From: Bacillota bacterium
Lineage (GTDB): Bacteria > Bacillota_A > Clostridia > Peptostreptococcales > Anaerovoracaceae
DNA: 13,291 bases
Direction: 5' to 3'
NCBI GenBank assembly: GCA_017556895.1
Contig: JAFYLX010000084.1
Span: 1 to 13,291 of the forward strand
Under the pieces are notes generated by a model that was given only the letters and a program-made list of their open reading frames with translations, was not told where the DNA came from and searched no databases. Shown here in pieces: positions 1 through 5,646 of the stretch. Numbering within the stretch: the stretch's first letter is position 1; each line of letters begins with the position of its first letter. Made by a program: the position numbers and the translations under genes.

Positions 1-393
1 ACCACCGGATACACCACAACCCACATAAAGAAGTCCCTTGGATTCTACGTAAGCTGTTCTTCTAACTGTGTCAGGGAAATGGCTGTTACCACCGTCGATA
101 AGGATGTCGCCCTCTTCTAGGTGTGGTAATAACTGTTCGATAAGTTCGTCAACAGCCTGTCCAGCCTTAACCATCATCATAATCTTTCTAGGTTTTTCAA
201 GGCTTGCTGCAAGTTCTTCTAAAGAATAAGTTCCGATGATGTTCTTGCCAGCTGCTCTGCCCTCTACAAAGTTCTTAACCTTGTCTGCAGTTCTGTTATA
301 TACGCTAACTGTGAAGCCCTTAGATTCCATATTCATAACTAGGTTCTCACCCATTACGGCAAGACCTACTAAACCGATATTAGCTTTGCTCAT
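1..393 (-). CDS. gnd: 6-phosphogluconate dehydrogenase, N-terminal part (runs off the left edge)
   Basis: Decarboxylating 6-phosphogluconate dehydrogenase oxidises 6-phosphogluconate to ribulose 5-phosphate and CO2 in the oxidative pentose phosphate pathway, in the cytoplasm. The window contains the first 131 codons. The translation opens MSKANIGLVGLAVMGENL, the Rossmann nucleotide-binding loop of the family. It continues with VYNRT (an Arg-Thr pair typical of NADP preference), DGGNSHFPDT, and ends in CGVSGG, the start of the substrate-binding VSGGEEGA motif. The ATG at 393 is preceded by GGAGATAG at a normal distance. The gene lies 44 bp downstream of the PfkB kinase on the same strand, so the two are probably one transcript. 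The family call is secure. Length, C-terminal domain and intactness cannot be judged, because about 340 residues lie outside the window. Confidence 0.95.
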   Translation of the reverse strand, partial: MSKANIGLVGLAVMGENLVMNMESKGFTVSVYNRTADKVKNFVEGRAAGKNIIGTYSLEELAASLEKPRKIMMMVKAGQAVDELIEQLLPHLEEGDILIDGGNSHFPDTVRRTAYVESKGLLYVGCGVSGG

Positions 394-437
394 TTCTATC
401 TCCTTATTTGTGCGCTAGGCACCTTGCGATTTTATAA

Positions 438-1517
438 TTATCTCTGAACTCTAGCATTACCTGCGTAGATGTCCCAAACCTGCTTTTCGTCAGCTGGCTG
501 TGCGTAATCATATAAGCTTGTTGCAGCAAGTACGCCAGTTGCCCAACCGAACTGTAAGCATTTAGCCGGTTCCCAGCCCTTGTATAGACCGTAAAGAAGA
601 CCACCTGTAAAGCCGTCGCCACCACCAATTCTGTCCATTACCGGGATTTCTCTTGGTTCTTCAACTGTCCAAGTGTCATCAGCAAGAAGGATTCCACCCC
701 ATAGGTGTTCGTTTGCACTGATTACCTGACGAAGAGTAGTACCGAATACCTTAGCATTGGAGTACTTGGCCTTAACCTGAGTAATCATTTCCTTGAAGCT
801 TTCAATCTTGGAGTTTAAGTCCTTTCCGCCTGCTTCAGGACCCTTGAAGCCAAGACAAAGCTGGAAGTCTTCTTCGTTACCTACTAAAACGTCAGCAACG
901 GATGCGATTTCGTGGAAAGCAGCAGCAAGCTCTTCTTCTCTGCCCTTCCAGAAAGTAGCTCTGTGGTTTAAGTCAAAGCTGATAACAGTGCCGTACTGTT
1001 TAGCAGCTTTCGCAACGTCTAGACAGAACTTAGTTGTTTCTTCACTCATTGCAGCGATAAGTCCGGAAATATGAAGGATACCAACACCTTCCTTGCCAAA
1101 GATTCTTTCTACATCGAATTCGTCGATGGAAAGAGTTCTACCAACTTCACCAGCTCTATCGTTCCATACTCTCGGAGCTCTTAAACCAAAGCCAGAGTCA
1201 GCGATATTGAACTGATGTCTATATCCCCATGGGCCTCCCTGTTCAACTTCTGCACCTTCAAAACGGATATTACGAGCACGAAGTTCGCTCTTGATGAATT
1301 CAGCGATTGGGCTGCCCTTAACGAACTTTGTAAGTGCAAGACATTCGTGACCAAGAGAAGAAGCAACGTTTAATACGTTGGATTCTGCACTTGTTGCCTG
1401 CATCATGAAGTGGTTGCTGTTATGTACAGCCATTCTGTTGTCTGGAGTAATACGTACGCCCATGCTTGTAGGACAAGCTATAGCATAACGACAATCTTTA
1501 CGGATGTTTAGTTCCAT
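438..1517 (-). CDS. PfkB-family sugar/sugar-acid kinase, KdgK-like
   Basis: A 359-residue ribokinase/PfkB-family kinase, expected to phosphorylate a sugar or sugar acid with ATP. The C-terminal PfkB signature is clear at about residues 295-306 (DRIGGGDGFTGG), with the catalytic-base aspartate at about 301. SFDLNHRATFWKG (about 175-187) and GNEEDF (about 213-218) are features of 2-keto-3-deoxygluconate kinase-like members. The N-terminus (MELNIRKDCRYAIACPTSMGV) is longer than in classical KdgK. The ATG at 1517 follows an AAAGGA site about 10 bp upstream. The next gene in the operon is 6-phosphogluconate dehydrogenase, so the substrate could be gluconate (giving 6-phosphogluconate directly) rather than 2-keto-3-deoxygluconate; no KDPG aldolase is in view. 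The divergent AraC gene may regulate it. Family assignment is firm; substrate is inference, so no symbol is given. Confidence 0.88.
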   Translation of the reverse strand: MELNIRKDCRYAIACPTSMGVRITPDNRMAVHNSNHFMMQATSAESNVLNVASSLGHECLALTKFVKGSPIAEFIKSELRARNIRFEGAEVEQGGPWGYRHQFNIADSGFGLRAPRVWNDRAGEVGRTLSIDEFDVERIFGKEGVGILHISGLIAAMSEETTKFCLDVAKAAKQYGTVISFDLNHRATFWKGREEELAAAFHEIASVADVLVGNEEDFQLCLGFKGPEAGGKDLNSKIESFKEMITQVKAKYSNAKVFGTTLRQVISANEHLWGGILLADDTWTVEEPREIPVMDRIGGGDGFTGGLLYGLYKGWEPAKCLQFGWATGVLAATSLYDYAQPADEKQVWDIYAGNARVQR

Positions 1518-1621
1518 TTTATAAAATTCCTTTCTTTTATGTGAATTTTATCTTGATAGGCAGGGCCGACCGATGACCTCCACGACAAAATCCACTACTT
1601 TTGTGTATTTTAATTTCTATT

Positions 1622-1650
1622 TTGACATATTAATCGTGTCTATTTTACAT
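1622..1650 (+). promoter_or_regulatory. Candidate promoter of the AraC-family gene
   Basis: TTGACA at 1622-1627 is a perfect -35. At 17-bp spacing lies TTACAT (1645-1650), a poor -10 that matches the consensus at 3 of 6 positions. The leader to the ATG at 1749 would be about 90 nt and would include the ATTGCA sites, which would fit autorepression. The call rests mainly on the -35. Confidence 0.35.
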
Positions 1651-1660
1651 CAGAATAAAT

Positions 1661-1697
1661 TGCAATGGAATTGCATTTTATGCGAAAAAACATTGCA
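1661..1697. promoter_or_regulatory. Putative operator: three ATTGCA half-sites
   Basis: TGCAAT (1661-1666) and ATTGCA (1670-1675) form a perfect 6-bp inverted repeat with a 3-bp spacer. A further ATTGCA lies 22 bp on (1692-1697). A similar arrangement occurs between glnA and plsC (4798-4829). The adjacent AraC protein is the natural candidate binder, but the second location beside glnA also allows a more global regulator. The repeat is directly visible; the role is inference. Confidence 0.4.
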
Positions 1698-1748
1698 AAA
1701 AGACGCACTCGCTGATATACTTACAAAAAAGCTTAGGAGATAGCAAAA

Positions 1749-2567
1749 ATGTCACATATTTTTTCTTATAGAGACAATCAAATATACTCCCATCACAGCA
1801 TCGATAATGAGCCTTATTCCGATGATTTCGCTATGCACGCCCACGAGTGGATGGAAATTTTGTATATAATTTCCGGAAGTGGTACTTATCTCGTAGAAGG
1901 CAATCAGTACCCTATCAACCCCGGCGATATATTTATTTTACGCCCTGCCGAGATGCATAAATTGCAAATAGACGCAAGTACTCCTTACGAGCGAATGGTA
2001 ATACATTTTTCTACTACTTTGTTAGATAAAATCGACCCAAATCACGACCTACTTCGTGCCTTTTGGGATCGACCACTGGGTACCGGCAATCGCTTTGCAT
2101 CCGGTGATAGTAGCACTGACCTCCTTGCAAGTGCGTTTTCCGGATTTGATTTCGAACATATTCCAAATATCAAGATCAATCTAGTCGGTAGGCTTATGTT
2201 ATTTTTGTCCATTCTCGACGGAATATACGGCGAGGGTCATCAACATCTCCCTGCCGAAGGTTTCCAGAGCCAACTTTTAGAATATGTTAACGAGCACCTA
2301 TTTGAGGATATTTCCATCCAGTCTGTCGCAGATTTCTTCTATCGAAGCAGATCTCAAATCAGCCGTGTTTTTAAGCAAGCGACGGGCACTTCCCTTTGGT
2401 ACTATGTGACTATAAAGCGTCTAATGGCGGCCCGCGCAATGATTCAGCGTGGCGAACCTGCCATCACGGCCTGCACAGCCTGCGGATTTTCGGAGTATTC
2501 CTCTTTTTATAGAGCCTACAAGTCTCACTTCGGCCATTCCCCGAAGGAAGATGCTGGTAAGGAATAA
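1749..2567 (+). CDS. AraC-family transcriptional regulator with N-terminal cupin domain
   Basis: A 272-residue one-component regulator. Residues about 25-90 form an AraC-type cupin ligand-binding domain (HAHEWMEILYIISG, then NPGDIFILRPAEMH). Residues about 170-268 form the double helix-turn-helix DNA-binding domain, with SIQSVADFFYRSRSQISRVFK as first helix-turn-helix and ACGFSEYSSFYRAYKSHFGHSP as the conserved second-helix/C-terminal signature. The length is normal for the family. The ATG has AGGAGA 8 bp upstream. The gene diverges from the PfkB kinase-gnd operon, and regulators of this class usually control the divergent neighbour in response to a small sugar-like ligand. The ligand cannot be deduced. 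A bidirectional terminator follows directly, so the gene is probably monocistronic. Confidence 0.9.
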   Translation: MSHIFSYRDNQIYSHHSIDNEPYSDDFAMHAHEWMEILYIISGSGTYLVEGNQYPINPGDIFILRPAEMHKLQIDASTPYERMVIHFSTTLLDKIDPNHDLLRAFWDRPLGTGNRFASGDSSTDLLASAFSGFDFEHIPNIKINLVGRLMLFLSILDGIYGEGHQHLPAEGFQSQLLEYVNEHLFEDISIQSVADFFYRSRSQISRVFKQATGTSLWYYVTIKRLMAARAMIQRGEPAITACTACGFSEYSSFYRAYKSHFGHSPKEDAGKE

Positions 2568-2576
2568 TACTGCACT

Positions 2577-2606
2577 AAAAAAGAGCCCCGCGGGGATCTA
2601 TTTTTT
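2577..2606. terminator. Bidirectional terminator between the AraC gene and the small basic protein gene
   Basis: A GC-rich palindrome (CCCCGCGGGG, 2586-2595) is flanked by AGA/TCT and by an A-run on the left (2577-2582) and a T-run on the right (2601-2606). Both strands therefore read as a hairpin followed by U residues. It ends the plus-strand AraC gene (stop at 2565-2567) and the minus-strand small gene, whose TAG at 2598-2600 overlaps the hairpin's edge. Confidence 0.65.
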
Positions 2607-2792
2607 CTTAAACAGCTTTCCAAAGAAATCAGGTACACTACTCCAAGATTTGTCCCTTCTAGCAATTGTGCTTGTGCCACCACCCCTTGGGTTAATAGCC
2701 GGCATAGAGTTTAAGCCTTTTTTCTTGCGCTCTTCGTTAAGTTCTTTATGTAAGTCCTTGCTAGTAATAATTCTATCTTTATCATTATTCAT
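2598..2792 (-). CDS. Small basic hypothetical protein, 64 residues
   Basis: No family is recognised. The 64-residue product is highly charged, with a lysine/glutamate-rich N-terminal half (DLHKELNEERKKKGLNSMP), a central glycine stretch (NPRGGG) and a basic tail (FFGKLFKKK). There is no signal peptide, membrane segment or cysteine motif. It is probably real: the ATG at 2792 is preceded by AAAGGGG at about 7 bp, it sits 28 bp downstream of the zinc-ribbon gene on the same strand, and its stop runs straight into a terminator. The composition would suit a nucleic-acid- or ribosome-associated peptide, but that is only a guess. Confidence 0.65.
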   Translation of the reverse strand: MNNDKDRIITSKDLHKELNEERKKKGLNSMPAINPRGGGTSTIARRDKSWSSVPDFFGKLFKKK

Positions 2793-2820
2793 GGTTTACC
2801 CCTTTCTAATAACTTTAACG

Positions 2821-3207
2821 CTAAACCGGCATTTTTCGTCTGCGCAATACATTCTTTGCCGCTCTTTTAGCATCGTTATTATAATCAGCATCATTTAAAA
2901 TTTGGTATAGCTTTTTCGTAGAAGTATCTTCAAATTCAATTTCATACTGCTGCGCACGTGTCAAAGGCTTTTTACCTTCCGGAACTATAGTTGGATCTTC
3001 CATAAACCAATAAATATATGAGCAATCCTCACAGATATAATTGATTGCTTCAGGGTTTGCCCACTCCCATCCCATGAAAGTCATTCCTGCAGTATTCATC
3101 AATGTCTTTCTTTCATAGAATTTCTTGCCACCACAAATTGGACAAACTAGTTCGATTTCTTTATCGCCAACATATATGAGTCTTCCGATGCCTTCCTTCT
3201 TTTCCAT
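2821..3207 (-). CDS. Zinc-ribbon protein of unknown function, 128 residues
   Basis: The product carries two CxxC knuckles, CPICGG at about residues 22-27 and CEDC at about 59-62, the pattern of a zinc ribbon. Between them is MTFMGWEWANPEAINYI. The second half is basic and helical (KKLYQILNDADYNNDAKRAAKNVLRRR). Similar small zinc-ribbon proteins are common and uncharacterised in Firmicutes, and nucleic-acid binding is plausible but unproven. The reading frame is open to 3267, but I place the start at the ATG at 3207. That codon has AGGGGGCG upstream, while the upstream alternative lies inside the glnA terminator hairpin. It is followed after 28 bp by the small basic gene. No clear own promoter was found, so read-through from glnA is possible. 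Confidence 0.75.
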   Translation of the reverse strand: MEKKEGIGRLIYVGDKEIELVCPICGGKKFYERKTLMNTAGMTFMGWEWANPEAINYICEDCSYIYWFMEDPTIVPEGKKPLTRAQQYEIEFEDTSTKKLYQILNDADYNNDAKRAAKNVLRRRKMPV

Positions 3208-3245
3208 CTCTACGCCCCCTATTACATAACTAATATCCCTATATA

Positions 3246-3278
3246 CAAAGAAAGCCGCATGGAACACTCCATACGGCT
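3246..3278 (-). terminator. Terminator downstream of glnA
   Basis: On the minus strand an 11-bp arm pair (AGCCGTATGGA with TCCATGCGGCT, one central T-G wobble) closes a GTGT loop at 3253-3278 and is followed by TTCTTTG. A second, weaker hairpin (GGTAG/CTACC, 3284-3301) lies between it and the glnA stop at 3316. Together they look like the rho-independent end of the glnA transcript. Confidence 0.7.
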
Positions 3279-3315
3279 GGCTTGGTAGAACAAAGCCTAC
3301 CGTTTATTAATTATA

Positions 3316-4740
3316 CTATAAATTAAAGTATTTATCAAACTCTGCTGGAGTTGGAATCTTGGATAATTCTAAACATTCCTTTCTCTTAAGAGCGATGAAG
3401 TTCTTGATTAGGTGTTCTGGGAAAACTCCGCCTTCTGTTAAGAATTCGTAGTCGGCTTCTAGAGCATCTAATGCATCTTCAAGACGAGTCGGAAGCTGTG
3501 TTAACTTAGCCTTTTCTTCGTCGGATAATGAATACAGGTTCATATCGTATGGACCCCAGCCTTCAGCATGTGGATCAATCTTGTTTTTAATACCGTCAAG
3601 ACCTGCCATTAATAATGCCGCATAGCATAGGTATGGGTTGCAAGTAGCATCAGGGTTACGGATTTCGAAACGTCTTAAGCTTGGTTCTTTAGCGTATGCA
3701 GGGATTCTAATAACAGCAGATCTGTTAGAAGTTGCATAGCCAACAGTTACAGGGGCTTCGAATCCAGGTACAAGTCTCTTGAAGGAGTTTGTGCTCGGGT
3801 TAGTGATTGCACATAATGCGCCAATGTGCTTTAATAGGCCGCCCATGAAATAATGAGCTTCCTTGCTTAAGTGGGAGTATCCTTCGTCATCGGAGAACAC
3901 CGGCTCGCCATCCTTTAGTAAAAGCATATGAACGTGCATGCCGTTTCCTGCTTCACCGTAAACCGGCTTAGGCATAAATGTAGCAACCTTGCCATATTTA
4001 AGTGCAGTGTTATGGATTACATATTTGATAAGCATTGTAGCATCAGCCATCTTGGACATCTGTCCTAGCATTGGCTCGATTTCGAACTGGCCGGATGCAC
4101 CTACTTCTGGGTGGTGATACTTGATTTCGATGCCCATCTTTTCAAGCTCAAGACAAGCTTCACTTCTTAGTTCATAAGTCTTATCAAAAGGCTTTGCCAT
4201 ATGGTAGTGCTTCTGGTGAGGAACTACTACGCCTCTGCCTTCTGTCATGCTGTTCCAATGTGCCTGATATGCATCGATTGTCATGCCAATATTGTTTGGC
4301 TGTACAGACCACCCCGCCTGATCGAATACATGGAATTCAAATTCAGGAAGGATAAGCATTGTATCTGCGATTCCGCTATCCTTCATATACTGTTCAGCAG
4401 CAGCCACGATGTTTCTAGGGTACTGGTCTAATGGACGATTATTAGGATAATCGATAATCATCGCATTACCTGTCATGGATAATGTAGGGATTTCGCAATA
4501 CGAATCGATCACTGCAGTATCAAGGTCCGGAATAAATACCATATCACTCTTTTCCACCACCGCATATCCATAGTTGGATGCGTCGAATCCGATTCCGTCT
4601 CTCATTGTATCTTCGTTAAACTGAGATGCTGGGATTGTAACGTGTCTAAACTGACCGTTGATGTCAACAACCTTAAAATCCACCATCTTGATGTTATTTT
4701 CTTTAATTAAATTAATAATGTCTGTAGCAGTTCTCTTCAT
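3316..4740 (-). CDS. glnA: Glutamine synthetase type I (GSI-beta-like)
   Basis: Makes glutamine from glutamate, ammonia and ATP; a cytoplasmic dodecamer and the main ammonia-assimilation step. Visible hallmarks are GIGFDASNYG in the beta-grasp domain (usually FDGSS), LPEFEFH (metal ligand), GNGMHVH (ATP/metal loop), NPSTNSFKRLVPGFEAPV (glutamate loop with flap Glu) and RRFEIRNPDATCNPYL. The C-terminal part reads like the enterobacterial enzyme, with MNLYSLSDEE matching the NLYDLPPEE adenylylation site and FLTEGGVF...ALKRKE and TPAEFDKYF closing the protein. The spacing between the LPEFEF and EVGASGQFEIEP motifs also fits the GSI-beta insertion. I start at the ATG at 4740 (474 residues), because the ATG at 4752 lies directly against the GGAGGT ribosome site that serves 4740. 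A promoter with two ATTGCA sites lies upstream. No GlnR-type box was seen. Confidence 0.95.
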   Translation of the reverse strand: MKRTATDIINLIKENNIKMVDFKVVDINGQFRHVTIPASQFNEDTMRDGIGFDASNYGYAVVEKSDMVFIPDLDTAVIDSYCEIPTLSMTGNAMIIDYPNNRPLDQYPRNIVAAAEQYMKDSGIADTMLILPEFEFHVFDQAGWSVQPNNIGMTIDAYQAHWNSMTEGRGVVVPHQKHYHMAKPFDKTYELRSEACLELEKMGIEIKYHHPEVGASGQFEIEPMLGQMSKMADATMLIKYVIHNTALKYGKVATFMPKPVYGEAGNGMHVHMLLLKDGEPVFSDDEGYSHLSKEAHYFMGGLLKHIGALCAITNPSTNSFKRLVPGFEAPVTVGYATSNRSAVIRIPAYAKEPSLRRFEIRNPDATCNPYLCYAALLMAGLDGIKNKIDPHAEGWGPYDMNLYSLSDEEKAKLTQLPTRLEDALDALEADYEFLTEGGVFPEHLIKNFIALKRKECLELSKIPTPAEFDKYFNL

Positions 4741-4775
4741 ATTTACCTCCATAATTAGGTCTTTTTTACCCTACT

Positions 4776-4804
4776 AGAATAATTCAAAGTATCTCAAATT
4801 GCAA
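4776..4804 (-). promoter_or_regulatory. Candidate glnA promoter
   Basis: On the minus strand, TTGCAA (4799-4804) and TATTCT (4776-4781) are separated by exactly 17 bp, giving a leader of about 30 nt to the ATG at 4740. The -35 is part of an ATTGCA site, so a protein bound there would compete with or contact RNA polymerase. Confidence 0.5.
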
Positions 4805-4829
4805 CATTTTATGTGGTCAAAACATTGCA
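4798..4829. promoter_or_regulatory. Putative operator: paired ATTGCA sites between glnA and plsC
   Basis: ATTGCA occurs at 4798-4803 and 4824-4829, with TTTTATG between, followed by AAAAC just before the second copy. The region upstream of the AraC gene shares the same order of words (ATTGCA, TTTTATG, AAAAC, ATTGCAAA) at 1670-1699. The site overlaps the candidate glnA -35. Confidence 0.4.
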
Positions 4830-4867
4830 AATATTATTATTTTCTTTTCCTTAAAAAACCCATAAAG

Positions 4868-4896
4868 TTGCCACTTATACAAAAATTTGCTATTAT
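4868..4896 (+). promoter_or_regulatory. Promoter of the plsC-uup operon
   Basis: TTGCCA (4868-4873) and TATTAT (4891-4896) are spaced by 17 bp, a good sigma-A-type promoter. The leader to the ATG at 4922 would be about 20 nt, just enough for the AAGGAGG site at 4909-4915. This also rules out a protein start upstream of about 4903. Confidence 0.7.
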
Positions 4897-4921
4897 ATCT
4901 TCAAGACCAAGGAGGTATTAC

Positions 4922-5644
4922 ATGAATAGAATCGCATTAATGGTATTTAGAAATATATTTAAAGTTCCAGGCCTATACTCAAAGCTTTGCAAGTACGCTA
5001 AAACTGTAGGCACATATCCTGAAGCAGAGGCATACGCTCACATTCACGGCATCCTAAAGCTAGGCGTGGAATCCGGCAACATCAACATGCACGTTACAGG
5101 AAAGGAAAACATCCCTACAGATGGAGGCTTCCTTATGTACTCAAATCATCAGGGACTTTTCGACGTAGTTGCAATCGTTGCAGCCTGCGAGACTCCGATT
5201 TCTGCAGTTTTCAAGAAGGAAATCGAAAACATTCCGTTCATTAGAGAAATCGCCACATGTCTAAAGGGCCTTCCTATGGACAGAAAAGACCCTCGTCAGT
5301 CACTTCAGGTAATTCAGGAAGTTACTAAAGAAGTTATGGCAGGCAGAAGATATCTAATTTTCCCTGAAGGTACTAGAAGCAAGAATGGAAACAATATGAT
5401 TGATTTCCACGGCGGCAGCTTCAGATGTGCTGTAAAGGCAAAGTGCCCTATCATTCCTATTTGTATCGTAGATGGCTATAAGGTGTTCGATGTAAAGGGC
5501 AGCAAGCCTGTAGAGTGTCAGATTCACTTCTTAACTCCGATCCAGCCTGAAGAATATGAAGGCATGAAGGCAAACGACGTAGCTGAGCTTGTGAAAGCAA
5601 GAATTCAGGAAGCGTTAGATAAGTACGCACCTAAGGAGGTTTAA
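4922..5644 (+). CDS. plsC: PlsC-type 1-acyl-sn-glycerol-3-phosphate acyltransferase
   Basis: Transfers an acyl chain to the sn-2 position of lysophosphatidic acid, giving phosphatidic acid for membrane phospholipids, at the inner face of the membrane. The 240-residue protein has the four acyltransferase blocks: NHQGLFD (the HX4D catalytic motif, His76/Asp81), GLPMDRKD (about 116-123), FPEGTRS (147-153) and CPIIPICIVDG (about 175-185). The N-terminal 25 residues are hydrophobic/basic and may hold it at the membrane; no long transmembrane helix is obvious. The frame is open back to 4799, but the start is the ATG at 4922: AAGGAGG lies 6 bp upstream and the promoter lies inside the extra frame. 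The gene ends 2 bp before the ABC-F start, and its last codons form that gene's ribosome site, so the two are translationally linked. Confidence 0.93.
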   Translation: MNRIALMVFRNIFKVPGLYSKLCKYAKTVGTYPEAEAYAHIHGILKLGVESGNINMHVTGKENIPTDGGFLMYSNHQGLFDVVAIVAACETPISAVFKKEIENIPFIREIATCLKGLPMDRKDPRQSLQVIQEVTKEVMAGRRYLIFPEGTRSKNGNNMIDFHGGSFRCAVKAKCPIIPICIVDGYKVFDVKGSKPVECQIHFLTPIQPEEYEGMKANDVAELVKARIQEALDKYAPKEV

Positions 5645-5646
5645 CA

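Larger units (their letters stand above)
1518..1748. promoter_or_regulatory. Divergent control region between the kinase-gnd operon and the AraC gene
   Basis: A 231-bp gene-free stretch between divergent genes. It contains a perfect inverted repeat TGCAAT-GGA-ATTGCA at 1661-1675 and a third ATTGCA at 1692-1697. A candidate plus-strand promoter is upstream of these sites. No strong minus-strand promoter was found for the kinase. The best -10 candidate on that strand is a TAAAAT at 1645-1650, just downstream (minus sense) of the palindrome and without a good -35. That arrangement would suit activation by a protein bound at the palindrome. The kinase leader would then be about 120 nt. The AraC start at 1749 has AGGAGA 8 bp upstream. 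Confidence 0.55.

Noticed and set aside
1518..1620. A possible riboswitch in the kinase leader.
   Set aside because: A GGTC-rich patch (1563-1580) is present but no recognisable aptamer or terminator/antiterminator pair could be drawn.
3208..3267. A 20-residue N-terminal extension of the zinc-ribbon protein.
   Set aside because: It lies partly in the glnA terminator hairpin and lacks a ribosome site; the ATG at 3207 has one.
4799..4921. A longer N-terminus for the acyltransferase, starting at 4799.
   Set aside because: It would lie across the operon's own promoter (4868-4896) and has no ribosome site; the ATG at 4922 has AAGGAGG at the right distance.
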